Assembly (NCBI GenBank): GCA_937920105.1
Contig: CALETH010000042.1
Span: 1-64,000, forward strand
Source of the DNA: an uncultured Bacteroidota bacterium
GTDB taxonomy: Bacteria; Bacteroidota; Ignavibacteria; UBA10030; UBA8401
Length of the DNA: 64,000 nucleotides
Direction of reading: 5' to 3'
A program made the translations under genes and the position numbers. Positions 28,231 through 37,421 of the stretch are shown here, one piece after another. The notes beneath the pieces were generated by a model, which saw only the letters and a program-made list of their open reading frames with translations, made no database searches and had not been told where the DNA came from. The first letter of the stretch is position 1. Every line of letters starts with the position of its first letter.

Positions 28231-28770
28231 TTATGCTAAATCTTGCAATTTTTCTCGTAAAAACTTTAGTGCTTTTCCCATTCTACTTTCTACGGTTTTA
28301 ATAGAAATTCCCAAGGTTTCTGCAATTTCCGAATACGATAACTCTTCATAACGACTTAGGATAAATGTGGCACGAATATCATCCGAAAGAGAATTTACCG
28401 CCGTTTCTATATGATTTCTTAAATCAAAATCATTGTTTTGAAATGTTACAAAATCTGCTTCTTGTAATTGCATATTATAAGATTTGTGATTGGCATTTTT
28501 TCTGTAATAATCAATAGTGAGGTTGCTTGCAGTACGATAGAGATAGGCTTTGATGGATTTTTCTGAAACCAATGTTGTACGATTATCCCACAAACGAAGA
28601 AAGACGTCTTGCAATAAATCCTTCGCTAACTCTATAGAAGAAACCCTTCTCCACAAAAATTGATAGAGTTGGGGAGCGTAGCGAGAGTGCAATGTTTTTA
28701 ATGCACTATGTTCAGATTGTTGAATCGCTAAAATAAGTTGAGAATCCGAAACGTCATTAGGGATATTCAT
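28231..28770 (-). CDS. ECF sigma factor (RpoE/FecI type)
   Basis: 179 residues. Region 2 (about 25-95) includes LHSRYAPQLYQFLWRR, AKDLLQDVFLRLWDN and AYLYRTASNLTIDYYRK. Region 4 (about 125-178) includes ATFILSRYEELSYSEIAETLGISIKTVESRMGKAL, the helix-turn-helix that reads the -35 element. Bacteroidota ECF factors of this kind pair with FecR regulators and STN receptors; here the likely partners are at 25671 and 22996, separated from it by two envelope genes and two repeat elements. It is preceded by the terminator of the small lipoprotein gene at 28838. Confidence 0.9.
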   Translation of the reverse strand: MNIPNDVSDSQLILAIQQSEHSALKTLHSRYAPQLYQFLWRRVSSIELAKDLLQDVFLRLWDNRTTLVSEKSIKAYLYRTASNLTIDYYRKNANHKSYNMQLQEADFVTFQNNDFDLRNHIETAVNSLSDDIRATFILSRYEELSYSEIAETLGISIKTVESRMGKALKFLREKLQDLA

Positions 28771-28774
28771 AAAA

Positions 28775-28814
28775 ATAGTAAAAATGCAACAAGCCCTTGT
28801 TACAGGGCTTGTTG
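28775..28814 (-). terminator. Rho-independent terminator of the Bor-like lipoprotein gene
   Basis: Read on the minus strand, CAACAAGCCCT pairs with AGGGCTTGTTG around a short loop, followed by CATTTTT. It separates this gene from the ECF sigma factor gene. Confidence 0.85.
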
Positions 28815-28837
28815 TTTGTAGAACGTTGAGAAGTAAA

Positions 28838-29134
28838 TTATTTTTTTACTTCAACAGTCATTGGATATACTGTAACTACCCCTGTAAAAAGACCGATTAC
28901 AATATCTAAAAATGATTGTTTAGTAGTAATAGTATAATCCTTTGCCCCTTTTGCCATTGATTGTGAATCCACTTTATTAATAGGCACTAAACCCCATAAC
29001 ACATACCATTGGCGCTCCATTTCTACAGTACTACCTTTTGCACCTTCACCAACAACGTGATTCATGGTGTAACAACCCGTCATTCCCAATACAAAGCAGC
29101 AAAGAACGATTGCTGTTAAAGATTTTTTAATCAT
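28838..29134 (-). CDS. Bor-like small lipoprotein
   Basis: 98 residues from ATG 29134, chosen because it starts a lipoprotein signal (MIKKSLTAIVLCCF, lipobox GMTGC) with AGGAG before it; the frame open from 29263 overlaps the neighbouring gene. The layout of the mature part, with WYVLWGLVPINKVDSQ followed by FLDIVIGLFTGVVTVYPMTVEV, resembles the lambda Bor family (a short beta region and a C-terminal 'G-T-P' end). Bor itself is a serum-resistance lipoprotein; here only the fold is inferred. Ends at a clear terminator. Confidence 0.6.
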   Translation of the reverse strand: MIKKSLTAIVLCCFVLGMTGCYTMNHVVGEGAKGSTVEMERQWYVLWGLVPINKVDSQSMAKGAKDYTITTKQSFLDIVIGLFTGVVTVYPMTVEVKK

Positions 29135-29159
29135 AAAATAACTCCTAAAAAATAATAAA

Positions 29160-29750
29160 TTAGTGATGTGTGGCATTATTTGATAAAAGTGTGACGGAGC
29201 CTGCCACGGACTCAATCGTAGTAATATACTTTGGATAATCTTCAGTAGAAAAAATAAAATCAAACTGTACAGGTTTTTTTAATGTAGGATGAGTAAAAAT
29301 CATCATAAATCCACTATGAGATGACGTTTTTATTAATGCTTGATGAATAATAAAATTGTTAGAAGTGAAGGAAGCAGTTTGTTCAATAGGAATTTTAAAA
29401 AATGCAAAAGTAGAATCTATCAATAAAGATTGTTTTACTAATATGTTATTGTTAGATTTTCTAAAATTATAGAGAACCCTTGTGTTTTTTGCTAAATTAT
29501 ATAAATTAGAATCAATAGAATCCTTAATCATCATTATCGATAATTGATATAAACTATCTGCTATTGATGAAGAAATTACATCCCAGTTTTTTGGAGGTGA
29601 AAAAGAAATTCCCAACACAGAATCTTGAATTGATGAATCTATCAAAGAAGAATCTACCGTAAAAACAATGTTCTGTCGTGAAGATTGTTTTTGGTTTTGT
29701 GAACACCCACAAAAATATAGAATAACAAGAGAACTAAAAATGAATTTCAT
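29160..29750 (-). CDS. Lipoprotein of unknown function
   Basis: 196 residues from the second of two close ATG codons. Signal peptide with Cys after FCG (C17 region), then a Ser/Gln-rich linker and a domain with SFSPPKNWDVISS, a phrase typical of periplasmic proteins of the PsbP/DUF1795-like kind ('f..P.gW'). I cannot go further than that resemblance. It is followed 25 bases later by the Bor-like lipoprotein gene, probably co-transcribed. Confidence 0.6.
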   Translation of the reverse strand: MKFIFSSLVILYFCGCSQNQKQSSRQNIVFTVDSSLIDSSIQDSVLGISFSPPKNWDVISSSIADSLYQLSIMMIKDSIDSNLYNLAKNTRVLYNFRKSNNNILVKQSLLIDSTFAFFKIPIEQTASFTSNNFIIHQALIKTSSHSGFMMIFTHPTLKKPVQFDFIFSTEDYPKYITTIESVAGSVTLLSNNATHH

Positions 29751-29885
29751 AATCATAATAAGAAAAACTAAGCAAACTCATTGTGATAAGCAATAATAAT
29801 CACTTTTGGCTTTACTTTGCTTTTCGTATATTAAAAAGAAAAAAAATAATGCATTCTTTACAATATTCACAATAAAAATAACAAA

Positions 29886-30587
29886 ATGAACAAACTAATT
29901 ATTATAGTATTATTTCTATTTTCAAGTATTACAATATTTGCACAAAAAAATTATTCCGGATATTATTTTTTTGAAAAAAAAATAAATGTAAGTGAGGAAG
30001 AAAAAAAAGAAATGAGAGATGATAATCCTCGAGGTAGAAATGGAGAAGTGCGTTTGCTTAAAGCCGATGGTAAAAATCTTTATCGCTTTTGGCTCAACAT
30101 AGATAACGGGTTTCCTTCTTATCATGTTGGTGAAATTGATGGTTTTATAGAAATTAAAAATGATGCAGCTCTATTTAGGATTCTGCAAGATAAAGAGTAT
30201 CAACCTTGTAAATTATCATTTCGTTTTTATGATAATGGGGTGAATATCACACAAAGTGGGACAGATATAGATTGTGGGTTTGGAGCATCGGTTTCAATTG
30301 ATGACAAGTTTCCGTTGAAGAGAAAAAATGCTTTTACTGAAAAAGAATTTGAAAAAAAATTCTTTTACGCAAAAAAATATAGAATTAATGTTGCCAAATC
30401 ATATCTCTATTCTGATAATTCTCGTACTAAGAATAAAAAACAATATTTTATCCAAGGTGATATTGTCAGTGTTTTCGAAAATAAAGATGGAAGTTTGTAT
30501 GTAGAATATGTAACACCAAAAGGAAAATTTATTTATGGATGGATATCTTCAATAGAAGCAGACCTTATAGAAGTAATCAAAAATTAA
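29886..30587 (+). CDS. Exported protein with C-terminal SH3-like domain
   Basis: 233 residues with a signal peptide (first ~19, ending IFAQ). The N-terminal part (about 20-150) is an unknown beta-rich domain. The C-terminal part (about 165-230: VAKSYLYSDNSRTKNKKQYFIQGDIVSVFENKDG ... YGWISS) has the spacing of bacterial SH3 domains, which bind cell-wall peptides. A periplasmic wall-associated role is inferred. It lies upstream of the FKBP gene, 35 bases apart, possibly in one transcript. Confidence 0.65.
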   Translation: MNKLIIIVLFLFSSITIFAQKNYSGYYFFEKKINVSEEEKKEMRDDNPRGRNGEVRLLKADGKNLYRFWLNIDNGFPSYHVGEIDGFIEIKNDAALFRILQDKEYQPCKLSFRFYDNGVNITQSGTDIDCGFGASVSIDDKFPLKRKNAFTEKEFEKKFFYAKKYRINVAKSYLYSDNSRTKNKKQYFIQGDIVSVFENKDGSLYVEYVTPKGKFIYGWISSIEADLIEVIKN

Positions 30588-30622
30588 CACTATTATAATA
30601 ATCATTTTACAGAAAGGCAGTC

Positions 30623-31333
30623 ATGAAACACCTCATCATCGCAATAATGATTGGAATTATTGCAAGTTCCACCACATTTGCACAAAAGAAAACACAAAAG
30701 TTTTCTTTGAAAACACAAAAAGATAAAATCAGTTACATCATCGGAACAAATCTTGCCAAAGATTTAAAAAATCAATCCATAGAAATTAATATGGAAGCTG
30801 TAACACAAGGAATGAAAGATATTTTTGCAGAAAAAAAATTGTTGCTCACTGAAGAAGAAATTCAAAAAATCATGACAGAATTTCAACAAGAAATGATGGA
30901 AAAATATAATGCAAAAATGAAAAAAGAAGGTGAGAAAAATAAAAAAGAAGAAGAAACATTTCTTGCAGAAAATGCAAAAAAAGATGGAATAAAAACATTG
31001 CCAAGCGGATTACAATATCAAATAATTACAGATGGAACAGGTGCAACACCAACGGCTAATGATACCGTTGTTACCAATTATGCCGGAACTCTTCTTGATG
31101 GAACAGAATTTGATAACTCTTATAAAAGAGGAGAACCTGTAACATTTCCAGTAAAAGGTGTTATTGCTGGCTGGACTGAAGCATTACAATTAATGAAAGT
31201 TGGTTCAAAATGGAAACTCTACATTCCCTCAAAACTTGCGTACGGTGAACGCGGTGCCGGACAAATTATCGGACCAAATTCTGCACTCATTTTCGAAGTA
31301 GAATTGTTAGATGTAAAACCAGAAAAAAAATAA
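30623..31333 (+). CDS. fkpA: FKBP-type peptidyl-prolyl cis-trans isomerase, FkpA/Mip type
   Basis: 236 residues: a signal peptide (first ~20), a helical dimerisation domain (about 28-110, KISYIIGTNLAKDL ... FQQEMMEKYNAK) and an FKBP domain (about 130-232). FKBP active-site residues are visible in VVTNYAGTLLDGTEFDNSY, VIAGWTEALQLMKVG and IPSKLAYGERGAG. These periplasmic enzymes speed proline isomerisation and chaperone envelope proteins. The gene ends in a strong palindromic terminator. Its symbol is given by family; orthology to the enterobacterial gene is not proven. Confidence 0.9.
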   Translation: MKHLIIAIMIGIIASSTTFAQKKTQKFSLKTQKDKISYIIGTNLAKDLKNQSIEINMEAVTQGMKDIFAEKKLLLTEEEIQKIMTEFQQEMMEKYNAKMKKEGEKNKKEEETFLAENAKKDGIKTLPSGLQYQIITDGTGATPTANDTVVTNYAGTLLDGTEFDNSYKRGEPVTFPVKGVIAGWTEALQLMKVGSKWKLYIPSKLAYGERGAGQIIGPNSALIFEVELLDVKPEKK

Positions 31334-31342
31334 AGTCTACTC

Positions 31343-31379
31343 AAACCTGTGAGGTCTTAAAGACCTCACAGGTTTTTTT
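31343..31379 (+). terminator. Palindromic terminator after the FKBP gene
   Basis: AAACCTGTGAGGTCT, loop TAA, AGACCTCACAGGTTT, then a T-run. The stem belongs to a palindrome family also seen at 47696-47726 and, decayed, at 5889-5920. Confidence 0.9.
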
Positions 31380-31399
31380 AATTATAAGAAAAAAATAAA

Positions 31400-31828
31400 A
31401 TGATTGTTCAAAGTATTGTATTTATTAACAGTTTTATTTTTTTATTCATTTCGATTATCCATTTTTATTGGGCACTTGGTGGAAAGAATGGTTTACAATA
31501 TTCTATACCAACCCAAGAAGATTCCACAACACCATTATTTCAACCCAAAATTTTAGGAACTCTTTTCATCGCAGGAAGTTTTTTAATTTTTACTGCTATT
31601 ATGCTTAACAGTCAATCCTACATTGATTGGAAATTTATTACACAATATCAAAAGCCATTATTGTGGTTTCTTTCAATCATCTTTTTATTAAGAAGTATTG
31701 GTGAATTTAAATATGTAGGTTTTAGCAAGAAAATAAAAAATACTCTTTTTGCTAAATATGATACTCAATATTATTCACCATTATGTTTTTGGTTAGGTTG
31801 TTCAATAGGATATTTAGCATTTGTTTGA
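31400..31828 (+). CDS. DUF3995-family membrane protein
   Basis: 142 residues with four predicted transmembrane segments. The blocks HFYWALGGK near the start and RSIGEFKYVGFSKKIKNTLFAKYDTQYYSPLCFWLG at the end are the signature of DUF3995, a family without known function. It lies 66 bases after the FKBP gene's stop, beyond the terminator, and 48 bases ahead of the TPR lipoprotein gene. Confidence 0.8.
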   Translation: MIVQSIVFINSFIFLFISIIHFYWALGGKNGLQYSIPTQEDSTTPLFQPKILGTLFIAGSFLIFTAIMLNSQSYIDWKFITQYQKPLLWFLSIIFLLRSIGEFKYVGFSKKIKNTLFAKYDTQYYSPLCFWLGCSIGYLAFV

Positions 31829-31876
31829 TAAGAGCGATTTATTAAATTTTTATTTTCAATAAAATAGTAAAAAACA

Positions 31877-33616
31877 ATGTATAATATAAAAATAATATTT
31901 TTTTCTATCGTGGTAGCATTATCGTTTTTCGGATGTTCTTCTTCAGAAAAAACACAAGCACCAGAAGATGTAAGGGCGAAAAATTTTTCGCCCCAACCAA
32001 CATCCGAAAACGGAAAATCCGCAGCACTACAATATTTTATTAACGCTTCATTGTTGGAAAGCAAAGGACAATATGCAGAAGCAATTATAGAATATCTTGA
32101 TGCACTCCGTTACGATGATGACCATGCCATTTATTATTCACTTGCAAAAAATTATACATTGTTAGGCAAATACGGATTAGCAAGTGATAATGCCGAAAAA
32201 GCTGTAGAACGAGATTCTAAAAACATTACTTACAGAGAAATGTTGGGAAGTATTTATATAAAAACCGGACAATGGAAAGAAGCAATAGAGCAATACAATA
32301 AAATTCTTTCGATAGATTCTACCAATATTCCCAGTATGTTTGCTGTTGCACAACTCACCGGACAAAAAAATCCTGCGGAAGCATTATTGTTGTATGAACG
32401 TATCCTTCAACGAACAACACCAACTGCAGAAACTTATCTTCAAATAGCAGAACTTAATCTCCGTCTTCAACGATATGAAAAAGCCATCGAAGCATTTGAA
32501 AAAACGGTACAGTTGCAACCAAACAATACTGCATTAAAACAAAGTTTGGGAGAAATGTATATCCGAGCAAAACAATATGATAAAGCGTTAACCTTGTATA
32601 ATGATTTGTTAGAAGAAAATCCAGAAAGTCCGGAATTGCGAGGAGCAATAGCAGAAATTTATTTAGAAAAAGAGGATTGGAAAAAAGCCAAAGAACAATT
32701 TTCTGTTATTCTCCAAACAAAAGATACACTCACTGCCGATGCGTACTTCCGTATAGGAACAGCGTACTTTACACAATCTACCAAAGCCACAAAAGAAGAT
32801 AGCACGTTGCTTTCTGAAACAGAAAATATTTTTCAAAAATTTTTACAACTCTATCCCGAAGATTGGCGAGCAACCGCATATTTGGGATTGCTTTCACGAT
32901 TACAAAAAAATGATTCTGCCGCACAAACCTATTTTGAAAAATCACTTCGCAATGAAAGTAAAAATCCGGAAATTTGGTGGCAACTCGGTTGGCTTTATCT
33001 TGATAAAAAACAATATGAAGAAGCAATCGCAACGGTAGAAAAAGCATGTCAAGCAATTCCCAATAATGCACGATTGTATATGTTGCTGGGAATAATTTAT
33101 GGACGTGCCTCTCGCAACGAAGAAGCCATCGCTCCTTTAGAAAAATCCGTAGAACTTAATCCCAATGATGTGAACACGCTTTCAACACTGGGCTACACTT
33201 ATGATGCACTTAAACGATTTGCAGAAAGTGATAGTACGTATGAACGTGCATTACGCATAGACCCAGAAAGCCCGTTTGTGTTGAATAATTACGCGTACAG
33301 TTTAGCCGAACGCAATGTGCAGATACAACGTGCATTGGCAATGTCTAAAAAATCTTTAGAAAAAGATTCTACCAACACATCATATTTAGATACTTATGGT
33401 TGGATTTTGTATAAGTTGGAAAAATATGAAGAAGCAAAAATATATATTGAAAAAGCAATTTCTCTTGGAGAAGCAAACGCTGTAATTTATGAACACTTGG
33501 GAGATATCTACAAAAAACTCAACCAACCGGAAAAAGCAAAAGAATATTGGAACAAAGCATTACTAATGGATGAAAAAAATACCGCACTCAAAGAAAAGAT
33601 AGAGAAAGAAAAATAA
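31877..33616 (+). CDS. TPR-repeat lipoprotein
   Basis: 579 residues with a lipoprotein signal (lipobox LSFFGC) and about a dozen tetratricopeptide repeats from residue 50 to the end (for example AEAIIEYLDALRYDD, YEKAIEAFEKTVQLQPNN, NEEAIAPLEKSVELNPND). TPR lipoproteins act as scaffolds in envelope assembly. In Bacteroidota-type genomes a TPR gene commonly precedes DUF4292 and an EnvC-like gene, as here, though a PQQ-like gene is inserted between. Next start 3 bases after the stop. Confidence 0.85.
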   Translation: MYNIKIIFFSIVVALSFFGCSSSEKTQAPEDVRAKNFSPQPTSENGKSAALQYFINASLLESKGQYAEAIIEYLDALRYDDDHAIYYSLAKNYTLLGKYGLASDNAEKAVERDSKNITYREMLGSIYIKTGQWKEAIEQYNKILSIDSTNIPSMFAVAQLTGQKNPAEALLLYERILQRTTPTAETYLQIAELNLRLQRYEKAIEAFEKTVQLQPNNTALKQSLGEMYIRAKQYDKALTLYNDLLEENPESPELRGAIAEIYLEKEDWKKAKEQFSVILQTKDTLTADAYFRIGTAYFTQSTKATKEDSTLLSETENIFQKFLQLYPEDWRATAYLGLLSRLQKNDSAAQTYFEKSLRNESKNPEIWWQLGWLYLDKKQYEEAIATVEKACQAIPNNARLYMLLGIIYGRASRNEEAIAPLEKSVELNPNDVNTLSTLGYTYDALKRFAESDSTYERALRIDPESPFVLNNYAYSLAERNVQIQRALAMSKKSLEKDSTNTSYLDTYGWILYKLEKYEEAKIYIEKAISLGEANAVIYEHLGDIYKKLNQPEKAKEYWNKALLMDEKNTALKEKIEKEK

Positions 33617-33619
33617 ACA

Positions 33620-35143
33620 GTGTCAAAAAAAGTCATCGTAATTTTTAGTGCAATATTTTTTATTATTATAGGGGTGTGGATTTTTTTTCAATACTTTCTT
33701 CAAAAATCCCCACAAAAAACATCCCAAGTCTTATCGCACATCCCCCCTCCCATTCCACAAAATCCCAACGCATTACAATTTACTGATGAAAAGGGAAATC
33801 ATTATGACATTCAAATTTTGAATGGAACATTTCTCGGTAATGAAAAAAGAAATTCCTACGGAAATATCGCACCATCAAAACTAAATATTTTGTGGAAACA
33901 CAAATTAGGAAGTGGAACAACTTACGTAAAGAAAAAAGTTGTGTGGAGTGGTGCTGGTTGGACAGGTCAGCCATTGATGGTATTAGAAAATGGACGCAAA
34001 TATATTATTCAAGGAGCGTATGACCATCACCTAAAAAAAATAGATGCAGAAACCGGAAAACTCATTTGGCAATACAAGTATGATGATGTCATAAAATCTA
34101 CAGGAACACTTTGGCTTAATCACAATACAGATTCACTAAAATATCGCTGCATTATTTTGCAAGGAAGTAGAGCAGGTACAAAACTGAATGCAGAAAAAGT
34201 TTTTAGTTATAAAGCAATTTCGTATTTCACCGGAGAAAAATTGTGGGAACTCAATTCCGTTCGCACACATTCATACAGCAGAGATGTTGATGCTTCTGCA
34301 ATCATCCTTCGTGATACTGCATATATTGGTTTAGAAAATTCCATCTTTCATATTTTCAATCCCAATCCACGTCATGCAACAATTCGAGATGGATTTTTAC
34401 AGCCGGAAATTTATCACAATTCTGATACACTGTATTTTTCTTCGGATGTTGAATCACATAAGGGAAATCTTGTAACAGAATCTTCACCCATACTTTTAGG
34501 AAATCGCATTTACATTGCTTCAGGTTCAGGTCATGTGTGGGGATATAATCTTGAGACAAAAAAAATGGATTGGAATTATTTCATTGGTTCTGACTTGAAT
34601 GGCACACCAGCAATAACATCAGATAATTGCTTGCTTGTTCCAATTGAAAAACAATACATCAAAGGCAAAGGCGGCATATTGAAACTCAATCCTGCACTTC
34701 CGTCGGAACAAGCAGGAGTGTGGTATTTTCCAACTCCCAATATATCATTCAACTCGTGGAAAGGCGGTGTTTTTGGAAGTGTAACAGTAAAAGATAATTT
34801 TGCAATGTTTATTGGTTTAGATGGATTTCTCTATATAATAGATACGCAAACTATGGAAAAAGACAGCATAAAAATTTTTGATGGAGTTCGTTCTTTGCCA
34901 ACACCAAAACTTGTTTGCAAATATTATGTGGGACATTCTATTTCTACACCACTTTTTGTAGAAGATAAAATAATTGCTGCCGGTTATGAGGGATTATTTT
35001 TATTTCAATTTGATAAAGAAAATAAACAACTTCTTTTGTTAGATAAAGTTGAAATCGTGTGCGAAGCAACACCGTGGGTGTATGATAAACATATTTACAT
35101 TGCTGCTAAAGATGGTTATCTTTATTCGTTTGGAGAGAAATAA
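33620..35143 (+). CDS. Membrane-anchored PQQ-type beta-propeller protein
   Basis: 507 residues starting at GTG, 3 bases after the TPR gene. An N-terminal anchor helix (about 5-24) is followed by a Pro/Gln-rich linker and a propeller (about 85-507) with repeated PQQ/YWTD-like blades (IDAETGKLIWQYKYD, SYFTGEKLWELN, YNLETKKMDWNYFIGS, KDGYLYSFGE). No Trp-dock for a PQQ cofactor or cysteine pair is seen, so an enzyme is unlikely; a scaffold or a BamB-like role is possible. Followed by a palindromic repeat before the DUF4292 gene. Confidence 0.75.
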   Translation: MSKKVIVIFSAIFFIIIGVWIFFQYFLQKSPQKTSQVLSHIPPPIPQNPNALQFTDEKGNHYDIQILNGTFLGNEKRNSYGNIAPSKLNILWKHKLGSGTTYVKKKVVWSGAGWTGQPLMVLENGRKYIIQGAYDHHLKKIDAETGKLIWQYKYDDVIKSTGTLWLNHNTDSLKYRCIILQGSRAGTKLNAEKVFSYKAISYFTGEKLWELNSVRTHSYSRDVDASAIILRDTAYIGLENSIFHIFNPNPRHATIRDGFLQPEIYHNSDTLYFSSDVESHKGNLVTESSPILLGNRIYIASGSGHVWGYNLETKKMDWNYFIGSDLNGTPAITSDNCLLVPIEKQYIKGKGGILKLNPALPSEQAGVWYFPTPNISFNSWKGGVFGSVTVKDNFAMFIGLDGFLYIIDTQTMEKDSIKIFDGVRSLPTPKLVCKYYVGHSISTPLFVEDKIIAAGYEGLFLFQFDKENKQLLLLDKVEIVCEATPWVYDKHIYIAAKDGYLYSFGEK

Positions 35144-35147
35144 TTTT

Positions 35148-35214
35148 GTCATGCTCGAGTGTTTTTATCGAGCATCCAGAAAATAGATTCCCGCTAAAAA
35201 CGTGCGGGAATGAC
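35148..35214. repeat. Palindromic repeat, GTCATTCCCGC/GCGGGAATGAC family
   Basis: GTCATGCTCGAG ... CTCGAGCATCC-like half and CCCGCTAAAAACGTGCGGG-AATGAC half form two hairpins between the PQQ-like and DUF4292 genes. The mix of near-identical halves is the same as at 11806. Confidence 0.85.
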
Positions 35215-35260
35215 ATTTTTTCTCTTTTTAATTTTTAACACAAAAAACAAAATATAAAAA

Positions 35261-36043
35261 ATGAAACTTGTATATAACATCACAATTGGATTTTTGGGAA
35301 CACTTTTTTTATTTGGCTGTTCCACAACAACAAAAATTACAAAAGAAGTGCAACCACTTTCAGCAGAAATGGTAATGTTCAATGTTCGTGAACAATACAA
35401 GAAAATTTCTACACTGCAAGCCGAAGGAACGCTTTCGATAGAATCACCATCCTTTTCCAATTCTGCATCATTTGAGATGTTTGCTCATCGTCCGGATTCT
35501 CTGCTTATTCACATCACTGGACCATTTGGAATTGATGTTGCTTCTGCCTCAATAAAAAAATCAACAATTCTTTTTTATAATAAATTGAATAATGAATATA
35601 TAGAAACAGATATAGAAAAAGAATTACCAGTATTATTCAATCTTCCCATTAATTCAAAAGACATTATTGATGTTTTTTGTGCAAAAAAACAACTTCCAAC
35701 TTTTTCTTCTCAACCAGATAGTTTTTACTATAATAATAATGATTATACATTAGTATTTAATAATAAAGAAAATAATAGACAATATAATTATCGCATAGAT
35801 GCATTATCATATACAATAATTTCTGTGCAAGAAAAACAACAAGATGGTGTTGTTCTTCAACAAGAAATGTATGAATATGCAACGAATAATGATGGCACAA
35901 TCATTCCACGTTCTGTTCGTATCATTCAGGAAAATCTTCATTCTTCATTTGCATTATTGTATGATAATGTTCAAACGGATGTTTCGCTACCATCTTTTTC
36001 TATAAAAATTCCTACCAATGCAAAATTAGTTCAATTAAAATGA
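35261..36043 (+). CDS. DUF4292 lipoprotein, LolB/LolA-like fold
   Basis: 260 residues with a lipobox (LFLFGC, C20). The mature protein has the half-barrel pattern of LolA/LolB-type carriers (TLQAEGTLSIESPSFSNSASFEMFAHRPDSLLIHITGPFGIDVASASI). DUF4292 proteins replace LolB in several Bacteroidota-type lineages; a role in outer-membrane lipoprotein handling is inferred. Its stop overlaps the start of the EnvC-like gene (ATGA). Confidence 0.8.
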   Translation: MKLVYNITIGFLGTLFLFGCSTTTKITKEVQPLSAEMVMFNVREQYKKISTLQAEGTLSIESPSFSNSASFEMFAHRPDSLLIHITGPFGIDVASASIKKSTILFYNKLNNEYIETDIEKELPVLFNLPINSKDIIDVFCAKKQLPTFSSQPDSFYYNNNDYTLVFNNKENNRQYNYRIDALSYTIISVQEKQQDGVVLQQEMYEYATNNDGTIIPRSVRIIQENLHSSFALLYDNVQTDVSLPSFSIKIPTNAKLVQLK

Positions 36044-37410
36044 TAAAATTTTTCTCCATACAAATATTTTTCTTATTAATTTCAGTAACAATTTTTGCTG
36101 AAAACAATGATATAAAAAAACAAGAAAAGGCACTCCAAAAAATTCGCCAAGAAATTGATGCGTACGAACAACGTATTCAAGAAAGCGAAAAAAAAGAAAA
36201 AGTTACATTAGAACATTTGGATAATATTGAAAAGCAAAGCAATCTTATTAAATCTTTTATCGGACAGATGACTGCCGAAGTGGTGGAACTTCGTGAAGAT
36301 ATTGGTAATACAAAAGAAACAATTCAACAAATAGAACAACAATTAGCATCACTCCAACAACATTATGCAAATTATGTAAATTCTATTTATAAATTTGGAA
36401 GAACCTATGATGTAGAAACATTGCTTTCCTCAAAATCTATCAACCAACTTTACATACGTATTGAGTATTTTAAAAAATTTTCCGGACAAAGAAAAAAAGA
36501 CCTCAATTATATCGAAGAAAAAAGAAAAGCATTAGAAGAACAACATAATATTCTTCAAGCAAAACTGAACGCAGAACAAAACATCTTAAAAGATAAAAAA
36601 AATGAAGAAGATGTTTTGCAGGATAAAAAAATAAAAAGAGAAAAAGTTCTTTCTAATATTCGTCAAGATAAAACCGAGTATCAAAAAGAATTATCTCGTA
36701 AAATAGAGGCGGCAAAAGATTTAGAAAATCTTATTGCAACACTTATTGAGCAAGAACGTATTCGCAAAGAACGTGAAGCAAAATTAGAACGTGAACGAAA
36801 AGCAAAATTAGAAAGAGAACGTAAAGAACGATTAGAACGTGAACGAAAGGAACAAGAAAAACGTGAAAAAGAACTCAAACAATTAAAAGCAGCAAAACAA
36901 AAAGATAAAATTAAAGCCAAAGAAAGAGAAATTGAACTCGCAAAGAAAAAAGCATTAGAAGATGAAAAAAAATTTGAAGAACTATCAATAGCAACATCAC
37001 CAACAGCAACTTTAAAAAAAGGACAACTTCCTTGGCCTGTTTCATCCGGAAAAATAGTTGCCCAGTTTGGAGAGCAAGTTCACCCTATATTAAAAACCGT
37101 AACACAAAATACAGGTATAGATATTTCCGTTCCCACAGGAACATCCATTAAAGCTGTTGCTGATGGAGAGGTTGCGTTGATTCATTGGCTGCCATCCTAC
37201 GGAAATCTTGTCATTCTCAATCATTCAAATGGATATAGAACGGTGTACGCACATCTTTCTGATATTGCGGTGAATGTTGGACAAGAAATTACGGCTGGAG
37301 AAGAAATTGCAAAAAGCGGAGATTCTGTGAGTGGTTCACTTCTTCATTTTGAAGTATGGAAAGAAAAAGAAAAACAAAATCCTGAAGTGTGGTTAAAAAA
37401 ACAACGATAA
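36040..37410 (+). CDS. EnvC-like murein hydrolase activator with degenerate LytM domain
   Basis: 456 residues: a signal peptide (first ~20), a long coiled coil (about 25-250), a highly charged single-helix stretch (about 245-315, repeated KLERERKERLERERK units) and a C-terminal M23/LytM domain (about 328-456). The zinc site is incomplete: the first His of HxxxD is N357 (NTGID, D361 kept), the first His of the HxH motif is L434, and H436 and H405 are kept. In EnvC such loss means the protein activates an amidase instead of cutting murein itself. Its start overlaps the DUF4292 stop by four bases. Confidence 0.85.
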   Translation: MIKFFSIQIFFLLISVTIFAENNDIKKQEKALQKIRQEIDAYEQRIQESEKKEKVTLEHLDNIEKQSNLIKSFIGQMTAEVVELREDIGNTKETIQQIEQQLASLQQHYANYVNSIYKFGRTYDVETLLSSKSINQLYIRIEYFKKFSGQRKKDLNYIEEKRKALEEQHNILQAKLNAEQNILKDKKNEEDVLQDKKIKREKVLSNIRQDKTEYQKELSRKIEAAKDLENLIATLIEQERIRKEREAKLERERKAKLERERKERLERERKEQEKREKELKQLKAAKQKDKIKAKEREIELAKKKALEDEKKFEELSIATSPTATLKKGQLPWPVSSGKIVAQFGEQVHPILKTVTQNTGIDISVPTGTSIKAVADGEVALIHWLPSYGNLVILNHSNGYRTVYAHLSDIAVNVGQEITAGEEIAKSGDSVSGSLLHFEVWKEKEKQNPEVWLKKQR

Positions 37411-37421
37411 AATAAAAAACG

